Below, one piece after another: positions 41,799-50,008 of a stretch of 64,000 nucleotides of DNA. Numbering within the stretch: position 1 is the stretch's first letter; the number at the start of each line of letters is the position of its first letter. Under the pieces are notes generated by a model, which was given only the letters and a program-made list of their open reading frames with translations, had not been told where the DNA came from and did no database searches. This stretch comes from Sandaracinobacteroides sp039808025 (lineage in GTDB: Bacteria; Pseudomonadota; Alphaproteobacteria; Sphingomonadales; Sphingomonadaceae): positions 1-64,000 of the forward strand of contig JBDHSK010000004.1 in NCBI GenBank assembly GCA_039808025.1. Direction: 5' to 3'. Position numbers and translations under genes: made by a program.

Positions 41799-43637
41799 AT
41801 GTTCGATTGCGATGTTCTGGTCATTGGTGGCGGCCATGCTGGCGTTGAAGCCGCTGCAGCTGCGGCGCGTCTGGGCGCTCATGTCAAGCTGGTGACCTTC
41901 CGCCTGGATGATATCGGCCAGATGAGCTGCAACCCGGCGATTGGCGGTCTAGGCAAGGGCCATCTGGTGCGCGAGATCGACGCCATGGACGGGCTGATGG
42001 GCCGTGCCGCCGACATGGCCGGGATCCACTATCGCCTTCTGAATCGCAGTCGCGGCCCGGCCGTGCAGGGGCCCCGCGCGCAGGCCGATCGCCGCCTCTA
42101 TGCCCGGGCTGTCCGCTCCCTCTTGTCCGAAACCAGTGTGGAACTGGTGGAAGCCGAAGCCATCGATCTGCTGGTCGTTGGGGATCGCTGCCATGGCGCC
42201 CTCACCAGCAAGGGGCCTATTCGCGCTGGCGGAACGGTGCTGACTACGGGAACATTCCTGGGGAGCGTGCTGCATTTCGGCATGGAAACCCGCCCCGGTG
42301 GACGGGCAGGCGGAGCGGCTGCCAACGCCCTTGCCCGCCGCCTTCGCCACCTTGGTCTGCCGCTGGCGCGCCTGAAGACCGGAACGCCACCGCGCCTCGA
42401 CGGTCGCACCATCGACTGGTCAGGGCTCGATCGGCAGCCGGGTGATTCCGAACCGGCACGCCTGTCGCCGCTGTCTACCCAGCCCCTGCCGCCGCAGGTG
42501 GATTGCTTTATCACCCGCACCACAGCGGCAACCCATGCCGCCATTCGCGGCAATCTGGATCGCTCGCCGCTCTATTCCGGGCGCATCGAAGGGGTGGGGC
42601 CGCGCTATTGCCCCTCGATCGAAGACAAGGTGATGCGGTTCGGGGATCGCGATGGTCATCAGATCTTCCTCGAGCCCGAAGGCCTCGACGATCCACTGAT
42701 CTACCCCAATGGCATTTCCACCAGCCTCCCGCTCGATGTGCAACTGGCGCTGGTCCACTCGATCCCCGGTCTGGAACGATGCCGCATCGCCCAACCGGGC
42801 TATGCGGTTGAATATGATCACATCGACCCACGCGCCCTTGATTCAACCCTGCAGGTGCGGGCACTGCCCGGCCTGTGGCTGGCCGGGCAGATCAATGGCA
42901 CCACCGGTTATGAAGAAGCCGGCGCGCAAGGGCTGGTTGCCGGGCTCAACGCAGCGGGCGCCAGCTGGATACCGGAACGCCATAGTTCCTATCTGGGGGT
43001 GATGATCGATGATCTGATTACCCACGGCGTTTCAGAACCCTACCGCATGTTCACCTCGCGGGCCGAGTATCGATTGCGGCTGCGTGCCGATAACGCCGAC
43101 ATGCGTCTTACAGACACCGGCATGCAGCTTGGCTGTATCGGGGCGGAGCGTCGCAACTACCATGCGCAGCGGCGCGCGGCTGTGGCAGCACTGACCGCAG
43201 CGCTTCAGCAATCCCGCATTGCCGCCTCCTGTTTGCCGGGGGTGCATGGGGATGGTCTGGCGCGATCAGCATGGGAATGGGCGCGATTCCCCGGAATCGA
43301 CTGGCAAGCACTGAAGGCTGCGGCGCCAGCACTCCCGGATGCTTCCCCCGATATCATCGAAACGGTGCTGACCGATGCCCGTTATGCCGTCTATATCGAA
43401 CGACAGGATGACGAAATCGCCCGGGTTCAGCAGGATGAAGCTGTCCGTATCCCGCCTGGCACCAATTTCACTGCCGTGCCCGGCCTGTCGGCGGAAATGG
43501 CTGAGCGCATGATGCAAAGTCAGCCGGAAACGCTCGGACAAGCGGCGCGCATTCGTGGCGTGACCCCGGCCGCACTGACAGCCCTGCTTGCCTATGTGCG
43601 CAAGTCGCACAGCAACAGGCACAACCGGGCCGCCTGA
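41799..43637 (+). CDS. mnmG: tRNA uridine-5-carboxymethylaminomethyl modification enzyme MnmG (GidA)
   Basis: The ATG at 41799 is chosen; the open frame back to a TTG at 41763 would run through the parS site. The 612-residue flavoprotein has the FAD dinucleotide fold VLVIGGGHAGVEAA, the conserved MSCNPAIGGLGKGHLVREID, the Cys-containing LAGQINGTTGYEEAGAQGL, and SRAEYRLRLRADNADMRL. It works with MnmE at tRNA position 34. Length fits the family. Confidence 0.97.
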   Translation: MFDCDVLVIGGGHAGVEAAAAAARLGAHVKLVTFRLDDIGQMSCNPAIGGLGKGHLVREIDAMDGLMGRAADMAGIHYRLLNRSRGPAVQGPRAQADRRLYARAVRSLLSETSVELVEAEAIDLLVVGDRCHGALTSKGPIRAGGTVLTTGTFLGSVLHFGMETRPGGRAGGAAANALARRLRHLGLPLARLKTGTPPRLDGRTIDWSGLDRQPGDSEPARLSPLSTQPLPPQVDCFITRTTAATHAAIRGNLDRSPLYSGRIEGVGPRYCPSIEDKVMRFGDRDGHQIFLEPEGLDDPLIYPNGISTSLPLDVQLALVHSIPGLERCRIAQPGYAVEYDHIDPRALDSTLQVRALPGLWLAGQINGTTGYEEAGAQGLVAGLNAAGASWIPERHSSYLGVMIDDLITHGVSEPYRMFTSRAEYRLRLRADNADMRLTDTGMQLGCIGAERRNYHAQRRAAVAALTAALQQSRIAASCLPGVHGDGLARSAWEWARFPGIDWQALKAAAPALPDASPDIIETVLTDARYAVYIERQDDEIARVQQDEAVRIPPGTNFTAVPGLSAEMAERMMQSQPETLGQAARIRGVTPAALTALLAYVRKSHSNRHNRAA

Positions 43638-44255
43638 ATGACCGTTTACGACCGGGACTCGTTCGCGGCTGATTTCGATGTTCCACGTGGAACACTGGAC
43701 AAGTTCGACCGCTACGCCCAGCTGTTGAACGAATGGCAGCTCCGGATGAATCTGGTGGGGCCAGCCACTCTTGGCGACATCTGGCAGCGCCATTTTGCCG
43801 ATTCCGCCCAGCTCAGCCGGCTCATTCCTTCCGGACGCCACTGGCTTGATATCGGTGCCGGTGGCGGCTTTCCCGGAATGGTGCTGGCCACGCTGGGGTG
43901 GGGACAATTCACCCTGGTGGATTCGGTGGGGAAAAAATGCCGGTTTCTCGAGGCCTTGCGTACCGAGCTGGGCCTGGACAACAAGGTTGCCATTCTCGCC
44001 ACCCGCATCGAGCAGTTGCCAACGCTGGGGGCCGAAGTGGTAACGGCGCGCGCCACTGCCGACCTCAGCCAGTTATTTGACTGGTCGATCCGCCATGTCC
44101 GCCCCGGCGGCACCCTGATTTTCCCGAAAGGCCGCCGCTGGCGCGATGAAGTGATGGCGGCGCGACAAAAATTCCGCTTCGATCTCGAAGACGTGGCCAG
44201 TATGACAGATGCAGACGCGCGAATCCTCATTGCGCACAACCTCAAAAGACGCTGA
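43638..44255 (+). CDS. rsmG: 16S rRNA (guanine527-N7)-methyltransferase RsmG (GidB)
   Basis: The 205-residue protein directly follows mnmG with no gap. It has the SAM-binding LDIGAGGGFPGMVLA (about 70-84), VDSVGKKCRFL and ARATADLSQL, all typical of RsmG. It methylates G527 of 16S rRNA. A perfect parS palindrome lies inside the coding region and encodes VPRGT at about residues 15-19. Confidence 0.96.
   Translation: MTVYDRDSFAADFDVPRGTLDKFDRYAQLLNEWQLRMNLVGPATLGDIWQRHFADSAQLSRLIPSGRHWLDIGAGGGFPGMVLATLGWGQFTLVDSVGKKCRFLEALRTELGLDNKVAILATRIEQLPTLGAEVVTARATADLSQLFDWSIRHVRPGGTLIFPKGRRWRDEVMAARQKFRFDLEDVASMTDADARILIAHNLKRR
43680..43695. promoter_or_regulatory. parS centromere site 2, inside rsmG
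   Basis: A second perfect TGTTCCACGTGGAACA lies within codons 14-19 of rsmG, 0.6 kb before parA. It is identical to site 1, 1.9 kb away. Confidence 0.95.
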
Positions 44256-44268
44256 GCAAGGGGCAGAC

Positions 44269-45018
44269 ATGCGGGTTCTGGCACTGGCAAATCAGAAGGG
44301 CGGGGTGGGCAAAACCACAACCGCCGTCAATCTCGCCACCGCTCTGGCGGCGTCAGGGAAGCGGGTGGTGCTGGTTGATTTTGATCCGCAGGGTAATGCC
44401 TCCACCGGCTTCGGCCTTGACCGCGGCCAGCGCGACCCATCAAGCTACCACTTGCTGCACGCCCCGGAACGCACCACCGAGGCTCTGCGCGACACCATGG
44501 TGCCGGGGCTGCGCCTTATCCCGGCGAGCGAGGCACTGGCCGGCGCCGAAGTCGAACTGGTGGGGGAAAGCAATGCTGCCGGCCGCCTGAAGGCCGCCCT
44601 GCAGACTGTCACCGATGCCGATCTGATCTTCATCGACTGTCCGCCATCGCTGTCCCTGCTCACCCTCAACGGGCTGGTGGCGGCTGACGGCGTGATCATC
44701 CCCTTGCAGACCGAATTCTACGCTCTGGAAGGGCTGACCCAGCTTCTGCGCACCATCGAACAGGTGCGCAGTCGCCAGAATCCCCGGCTCGATATCGCCG
44801 GTGTCGTGCTCACCATGTATGATCGCCGCAACAATCTGTCGGAACAGGTGGCGGCCGATGTGCGGGCCGCCCTTGGCGATAAGGTGTTCCGCGCCGTTAT
44901 CCCCCGCAACGTGCGGCTGTCGGAAGCACCAAGCCACGGGGTGCCGGCATTGCTTTATGATCTGCGCTGCCCCGGGTCTGAGGCCTATATGGCGCTGGCC
45001 CGCGAACTGATCGCCTGA
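44269..45018 (+). CDS. parA: Chromosome-partitioning ATPase ParA
   Basis: The ATG at 44269, after AAGGGGCAGAC, gives 249 residues that start RVLALANQKGGVGKTTTAVN with the deviant Walker A KGGVGKTT. VLVDFDPQGNAS and FIDCPPSLSLLTLNGLVAAD (Walker B) follow. ParA forms ATP-dependent gradients on the nucleoid that pull ParB-parS complexes to the cell poles. Directly upstream of parB. Confidence 0.97.
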   Translation: MRVLALANQKGGVGKTTTAVNLATALAASGKRVVLVDFDPQGNASTGFGLDRGQRDPSSYHLLHAPERTTEALRDTMVPGLRLIPASEALAGAEVELVGESNAAGRLKAALQTVTDADLIFIDCPPSLSLLTLNGLVAADGVIIPLQTEFYALEGLTQLLRTIEQVRSRQNPRLDIAGVVLTMYDRRNNLSEQVAADVRAALGDKVFRAVIPRNVRLSEAPSHGVPALLYDLRCPGSEAYMALARELIA

Positions 45019-45034
45019 CGAGAAAGGACTGACG

Positions 45035-45901
45035 ATGGCCAGAAAAGCCGGTCTGGGTCGCGGACTGTCCGCGCTGATGGAGGAAATGGGTTCCCCCTCT
45101 GGCGAAAGCCACAGCGACGCCCGCATGCTGCCCATTGCCGCCATCACCCCCAACCTTCATCAGCCGCGTCGCCACTTCGACGAGCAGGCGCTCGCTGAAC
45201 TGGCGGAATCGATCCGCCAGCGCGGCGTTCTGCAACCGATACTGGTGCGCTCGCTGGGTGACGGCCGCCACGAGATCGTTGCCGGCGAGCGCCGCTGGCG
45301 CGCCAGCCAGCTGGCGGGACTGCACGAAATCCCGGTGTTGCTGCGCCCGTTCAGCGAAAGTGACAGCTTCGAAGTGGCGCTGATCGAGAATGTGCAGCGG
45401 CAGGACCTGAACCCTGTTGAGGAAGCAGAGGGTTATCATAGACTTAGCACGGAATATCGGCTGACCCAGCAGCGGGTGTCAGAGCTGGTCGGCAAATCAC
45501 GCAGCCACATCGCCAACCTGCTGCGGCTGATCGAACTTCCCGAACCAGTGCTCGACCTCATCCGCGATGGCAGCCTGACCCTTGGCCATGCCAAGGCCAT
45601 TCTCGCAGCGGCCGACCCGCAGGCGCTGGCTGTCGATGCCGTAGCGCGCGGCTGGACGGTTCGCCAGACCGAAGCTGCCGCCCGGCGCAGCCACCAGCCC
45701 GAAGGCGCTGCCGCGGGGCCCGCCGCCACCGCGCGGCCGCCTGCCCGCAAGGATGCCGATACCGAGGCGCTGGAATACCAGCTGTCCGACACCCTGGGTC
45801 TGCCAGTGGCCATCGAGGCCGAAGGCGGAAAAGGCTGCCTTACCATCCGCTTCTCTGATCTCGATCAGCTGGATGCCATCATCGCCCGCCTGCAGGGCTG
45901 A
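45035..45901 (+). CDS. parB: Chromosome-partitioning protein ParB (CTPase)
   Basis: The 288-residue protein begins GLGRGLSALMEEM, then carries the CTP-binding EIVAGERRWRASQLAG, ENVQRQDLNPVEEAEGY, and the DNA-binding helix-turn-helix VSELVGKSRSHIANLLRLIE with LTLGHAKAIL. The C-terminal dimerisation domain ends in the usual DLDQLDAIIARL. It binds the two parS sites in this window and slides as a CTP-dependent clamp. Confidence 0.97.
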   Translation: MARKAGLGRGLSALMEEMGSPSGESHSDARMLPIAAITPNLHQPRRHFDEQALAELAESIRQRGVLQPILVRSLGDGRHEIVAGERRWRASQLAGLHEIPVLLRPFSESDSFEVALIENVQRQDLNPVEEAEGYHRLSTEYRLTQQRVSELVGKSRSHIANLLRLIELPEPVLDLIRDGSLTLGHAKAILAAADPQALAVDAVARGWTVRQTEAAARRSHQPEGAAAGPAATARPPARKDADTEALEYQLSDTLGLPVAIEAEGGKGCLTIRFSDLDQLDAIIARLQG

Positions 45902-45991
45902 CCAACCCCACTGGTCACCCGAATCTGCGCCATTCTCTCTGTTACCAGCCTCGCGCTCTGGGCCTGTGCGCGCCGTTGGCCCCACTGGCGG

Positions 45992-46786
45992 TCAGTGATC
46001 TCCGGGAGGTGAAACCGGCTCGGGGCGGCCGGTTGTCAGGATCGGCTTGGGAAGGCTTCTGCCGCCCTGCCAGCGGCACGGGCGAATGGTTTCCGGTGCG
46101 GGGCGCGCCACCGGGGTGAACACCGCCAGATAATTGCCGGCGGGCAGCTGATAACGTTCCTGCAATTCAAAGCCGGAAGCCGACATCTCGCAGATCAGCA
46201 GGTCAGGCGGGGTGCCATGACGGGCCGGCGAACGATCGGCATCGACCACCGCCACCCGCCCGCCGGGGCGCAGACTGTCGTGCAGGTGCCACAACAGCGA
46301 AAACGGGTCGGCGATCTCGTGATACATGTGGGCCATCAGCGCCACATCGACACTATGGGGGTCGAGCCGGGCGTCACCCGGGTCTCCGAGCACCAGACTG
46401 ACGTTGGAGAGTTTCTGTTCCAGAACCCGGCGCCGCAGCCGTTCGAGATGGTCGGGCATGAGATCGTTGGCAAAGACATGCCCGGTGCGCCCCACCTGCT
46501 CAGACAAGCGTTGGGTATAATAGCCGCTGCCCGCCCCGATATCGGCGACGCGGCTGCCGGGGCCGATATGCAGCAGGCGGAACACCGTTGATGATTCGCC
46601 GGCATGGTCGCGGGTTGCTTCATCAGACCACAGGGCGCCGGCAATGGGCGCCACTGGCCGGTCTGGCCGGGGAAAGCGCTGGACCGCTTGTGCAACTGCC
46701 GGCGTATCGGCCGCAGGCTGGCTGCCGTTCCCGCAACCGACCAGCAACAACAGGAGGGCGACGCTCTTGTTCACGCCCCACAGCAT
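45992..46786 (-). CDS. Lipoprotein with class I SAM-dependent methyltransferase domain
   Basis: The product (264 residues from ATG 46786; a GTG at 46774 would give a tighter signal peptide) begins with a lipoprotein signal: ALLLLLVGCGNGS, with the lipobox L-V-G-C. The mature part has the SAM-binding VADIGAGSGYYTQRLSEQVG, and GGRVAVVDADRSP. Periplasmic methyltransferases are unusual since SAM is cytoplasmic, but lipoprotein methyltransferases of this kind are common in sphingomonads; the function is unknown. It is convergent with parB. Confidence 0.82.
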   Translation of the reverse strand: MLWGVNKSVALLLLLVGCGNGSQPAADTPAVAQAVQRFPRPDRPVAPIAGALWSDEATRDHAGESSTVFRLLHIGPGSRVADIGAGSGYYTQRLSEQVGRTGHVFANDLMPDHLERLRRRVLEQKLSNVSLVLGDPGDARLDPHSVDVALMAHMYHEIADPFSLLWHLHDSLRPGGRVAVVDADRSPARHGTPPDLLICEMSASGFELQERYQLPAGNYLAVFTPVARPAPETIRPCRWQGGRSLPKPILTTGRPEPVSPPGDH

Positions 46787-46846
46787 CTCCAATCGCGGCG
46801 ACACGTCAAGAGCCCATCTGCCCCCCGAACATCCCCCGATCAACCC

Positions 46847-46876
46847 TTGACCTTGAGGCCCCGCCTTCGCTATTGC
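46847..46876 (+). promoter_or_regulatory. Possible tRNA-Ala promoter
   Basis: TTGACC (46847-46852), an 18-bp spacer and TATTGC (46871-46876) end 25 bases before the tRNA. The -10 box is weak, but the -35 box is good and the distance fits. Confidence 0.4.
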
Positions 46877-46901
46877 CGCCTTCCCATTGATCCGGCTTGT
46901 C

Positions 46902-46977
46902 GGGGACGTAGCTCAGATGGGAGAGCGCAGCAATCGCACTGCTGAGGTCAGGGGTTCGATCCCCCTCGTCTCCACCA
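46902..46977 (+). tRNA. tRNA-Ala (anticodon CGC)
   Basis: The 76-base sequence folds into a full cloverleaf: acceptor GGGGACG with CGTCTCC, D stem GCTC/GAGC, anticodon stem CAGCA/TGCTG around the loop ATCGCAC, T stem AGGGG/CCCCT with TTCGATC, and an encoded CCA end. The anticodon CGC and the G3-U70 wobble pair identify alanine. It reads GCG codons, common in this GC-rich genome. Confidence 0.97.
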
Positions 46978-46995
46978 GCCGTTCCACCAGCCGTT
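46972..46995 (+). repeat. 12-bp tandem duplication at the tRNA 3' end
   Basis: CCACCAGCCGTT occurs twice in a row at 46972-46983 and 46984-46995. The first copy includes the terminal ACCA of tRNA-Ala. This may be replication slippage or a scar of integrase-type recombination. Confidence 0.75.
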
Positions 46996-47094
46996 CTACC
47001 TGAGGATCAGCCACCGACAGGTAACCTGCCCGGCGATGGCCTTTCCTGCAGTTCGCGGCTTTGCGGAACATCCCGATCCTGGAACGCCCGCTCC

Positions 47095-49656
47095 TCAGAA
47101 CTCGGTCGTCCACTTCACCGACCAGGTGCGAGGATTGTAGCTGAGCTGTGGGCCAACAAAGCTGAACCCCTCGCTGGCGGTATAATATTCGCTGTTGAAC
47201 AGGTTGGTGATGTTGAACGACACCTTGTTCCGCCCCCAGTCCTGGGTGAAGCGCAGGTTGAACAGGCTGACCGGGTCAACGGATGCCGGGAAGGTCATGC
47301 TTGCCTGCTCGACGACGCCGAGCTCGGTCCGCGAACGATAGCTCCAGTTGAGGGCGATCGCGGCTTCGCCTCCGGCCAATCCGAATCGCTGCTCGATATT
47401 GGCCGAGGCTGTCCAGCGCGGCGAGTTGCCGATGCGCCGGCCATCGAGCGACACGAGTTGCCCGCCAACCAGGCCTTCCCCCTCGATGTACTTGGCATCG
47501 AGATAGCCAACCGATCCACCAACGGTGAGGTCGTTGGTCACCCGCGCCGTCACCCCCAGTTCGAACCCCTTCGAGCGCGCCTTGGGCAGGTTGGTAACCG
47601 AATCGGCCTGCAGCTGACGCGAGCAGAGGCTGAGGTCGAGACCGGGCGTCACGATGACGATTTCACCGGTAGCAGCCAGAACGCACAGGGTCTGGCGCGA
47701 TGTGAACTGGAAGTCTTTCCAGTCCATATAGAATAGTGCCCCCTGAATCAGCAGCCGGCGATCAAGAAGATAGGCGTTGCCACCGATCTCGTAGTTCCAC
47801 AGCTGCTCGCGCCCGAAGCTGGACGATCCGCCTAACCCGCTGTCGGGGTTGGCCTGGCCGCCGGCCGGCTTGTAGCCCTTCGACACGCTGGCATAGATTG
47901 AAGTGTCGTCATTGGGCTTCCAGTTGAGAGCGATCCGCGGTGAGAAATCATGCGCGGCACCCGTTGCGTAGCGGCCGGTACGCTGTTCATAACGACCACC
48001 GGTTACATAGCCATTGAAAACCGGCAGCAGCCCCTGCGACTCCAGCAATGCCTGTTCGGGGGTCAGCTCGCATGGGCCGTTGCCGTCGACGGCGGTCGAG
48101 GTGTCGAGCGGGTCGCCCACCAGGCGCCGCGAGCAGGCGGCATAGACATCGGTCCACTCGTTGGTGCCGCGATCGAACGAATAGCGGCCGCCCAGAATCA
48201 GCGACAGCTGGTCGTTGACGTGCCATTCGATGTTGCCGAACATCGCCCAGCCGCGCAGGGTATTGGTGATGCGGTTCTCGTTGGCCTTGTCTCCGGGAAC
48301 CCACGGTCCGACAACCGCCTCGATCAGGATCTGGTTCACGGCCGAGAATTTTTCATGGTAGCCAATGCCGCCCACGGTCCAGTCGATGGTGTTGCCTTCC
48401 CCGATCGACGACAGACGGCCTTCAACGCTGTACGATTCGGTAGCGAATTCGCCGAAGCGGTTGATGGCGCGGATACCCGAACGATCGAGATCGAGGAACT
48501 GGTCCTGGTTCGATTTGGCATAGCCGCCAACCACGGTCAGCGCCATGTCGTCACCGAATTCCCGATAGGCCCGGCCGATGAGCAGCGTCGCACTGTTGTT
48601 GGTATGGTCGCGGGTGTCCTGATAGAGCGAATCTTGGTTGTTGCGGATCGTGTTCACATCAAGGCCGCCCAGCTGCGGCCGGGTGCCGCCGGGGCCTGAT
48701 TCCACCCATTTGCGGAACTCGCCCTTGGCATCATAGCAGCCGATCCCGCCCAGCAGTTCGGGCGTTGCCAGGTTGTAGGGCAGCCCGAAGGCCCCCTGGT
48801 TGATGCAGCTGCCGATTTTTGGCTGCATGTCGGAATTGTCGAGGGTGTGGTTGACCTGGAAATCGATAGTGGTGGCGCTGTCGGGCTGCCAGCGCACCTG
48901 GCCCCGGATATTGAGGTAATCGGCATCTGTGCCGCCACCGATCGGGTGACGGTTGCGCAGCGGCCCCTTGGTGGTCTCGCCCTGCACCGACAATCGCGCC
49001 GCCAGCCCCTCGGCAACCTGGCCGTTGATCACCCCGGCGAGGCTGAAGGTGTTGAAGCGTCCGAACCCGGCGTCGATCCGGCCGTAGAACTCCTCGGTTG
49101 GTTTCTTGGTGCGGATGTTGATTGCCCCGCCTTCCGAGTTGCGGCCAAAGAACACCCCTTGCGGCCCCCGCAGGATTTCGACCGAGTCGATATCGTAGAT
49201 GTTGGGGTTGGCCTGCCCCGAGGCCAGCGTTCCGGCCGAGAATTCATCGATATAGGTGGCAAAGGCGCTCTGCGTCAGCACCTTTTCACCACCCTTCAGG
49301 TCGGCAATGCCACGGATCGAGATGACGATCTCGCGCGCGCCGTTACGCCCGCCCTGCTGGAACGAGACGTTGGGCGTCTGCAGCAGATAGTCCTTGGCGT
49401 CGCTGTAGTTGCGGTCTTCGATCGTTTCGGCCGAAAAGACACTGGCGCTGACCGGAACGTCGAGGATGGTTTGCAACCGCCGCTGGGCGGTCACGACGAT
49501 GACCCCTTCCCCCGCTTCCGCCTGCTGGGCCGGTGTGGCGACATTCTGCGCCAGAGCCGGCGTTGCCAGGGCCAGGGCCAGTGTCGAAACGCCCAGCACC
49601 TCTGCCCAGCGCAACCGCGCACACCTGTCCCCAAGAGGCTTGCCAATACCCGTCAT
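47095..49656 (-). CDS. TonB-dependent outer-membrane receptor
   Basis: The ATG at 49656 follows GGGAGG and starts a signal peptide (ALALATPALAQ, cleaved before NVATPAQQ). The 853-residue protein has a plug (EGVIVVTAQRRLQTILDVPV; VEILRGPQGVFFGRNSEGG) and a large barrel ending in WTTEF with a terminal Phe. It is divergent from the operon for peptidase, amidohydrolase and iac genes, so the likely cargo is an indole-acetate conjugate or related compound; this is inference from context. Confidence 0.93.
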   Translation of the reverse strand: MTGIGKPLGDRCARLRWAEVLGVSTLALALATPALAQNVATPAQQAEAGEGVIVVTAQRRLQTILDVPVSASVFSAETIEDRNYSDAKDYLLQTPNVSFQQGGRNGAREIVISIRGIADLKGGEKVLTQSAFATYIDEFSAGTLASGQANPNIYDIDSVEILRGPQGVFFGRNSEGGAINIRTKKPTEEFYGRIDAGFGRFNTFSLAGVINGQVAEGLAARLSVQGETTKGPLRNRHPIGGGTDADYLNIRGQVRWQPDSATTIDFQVNHTLDNSDMQPKIGSCINQGAFGLPYNLATPELLGGIGCYDAKGEFRKWVESGPGGTRPQLGGLDVNTIRNNQDSLYQDTRDHTNNSATLLIGRAYREFGDDMALTVVGGYAKSNQDQFLDLDRSGIRAINRFGEFATESYSVEGRLSSIGEGNTIDWTVGGIGYHEKFSAVNQILIEAVVGPWVPGDKANENRITNTLRGWAMFGNIEWHVNDQLSLILGGRYSFDRGTNEWTDVYAACSRRLVGDPLDTSTAVDGNGPCELTPEQALLESQGLLPVFNGYVTGGRYEQRTGRYATGAAHDFSPRIALNWKPNDDTSIYASVSKGYKPAGGQANPDSGLGGSSSFGREQLWNYEIGGNAYLLDRRLLIQGALFYMDWKDFQFTSRQTLCVLAATGEIVIVTPGLDLSLCSRQLQADSVTNLPKARSKGFELGVTARVTNDLTVGGSVGYLDAKYIEGEGLVGGQLVSLDGRRIGNSPRWTASANIEQRFGLAGGEAAIALNWSYRSRTELGVVEQASMTFPASVDPVSLFNLRFTQDWGRNKVSFNITNLFNSEYYTASEGFSFVGPQLSYNPRTWSVKWTTEF

Positions 49657-50008
49657 ATCATGACCTCCCACATGTCTTGCCTGGCCCGCTGTCAGGGTGG
49701 CTCCCCCTTCCCATTCATGCATTATGTTGCACGATATGGTAAGAAAATTAGCCCAATCAGGCCATTACGCGACGAGAAAGCTATTGGATCGCCTTGTTTC
49801 GTCACAAACTAGATTAATTTGCACACCTCATGAGCGTGGCTCATGGCATCCGATTGCAGGCCGGATTAGAAACGATCATGCCCCCCGTGAGCAGCATTTG
49901 ATTGTCCGGAAGCCCCTCTCTCCTATTTTTCCCCTGAGGAAGTGATCGTCGCAGGCGGGACTACACGCCGCACGATACCACCGGGGAGAGGCGGGAGGTC
50001 GGCAGACA
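49657..50008. other. Divergent regulatory region between TonB receptor and iac-containing operon
   Basis: These 352 bases hold no gene I can support. They are notably AT-richer than the surroundings, particularly 49720-49850, as expected of a promoter region. A CATAAT box on the minus strand near 49733-49728 could serve the receptor gene. The plus-strand gene has GGGAGAGGCGGGAGG as a ribosome-binding region. A 7-3-7 dyad lies at 49829-49845. Confidence 0.6.
49829..49845. promoter_or_regulatory. Dyad operator candidate
   Basis: CATGAGC-GTG-GCTCATG is a perfect 7-bp inverted repeat with a 3-bp spacer in the middle of the divergent region. No regulator gene lies next to it; iac clusters elsewhere are controlled by a MarR-type repressor (IacR), which binds dyads. 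Confidence 0.55.
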
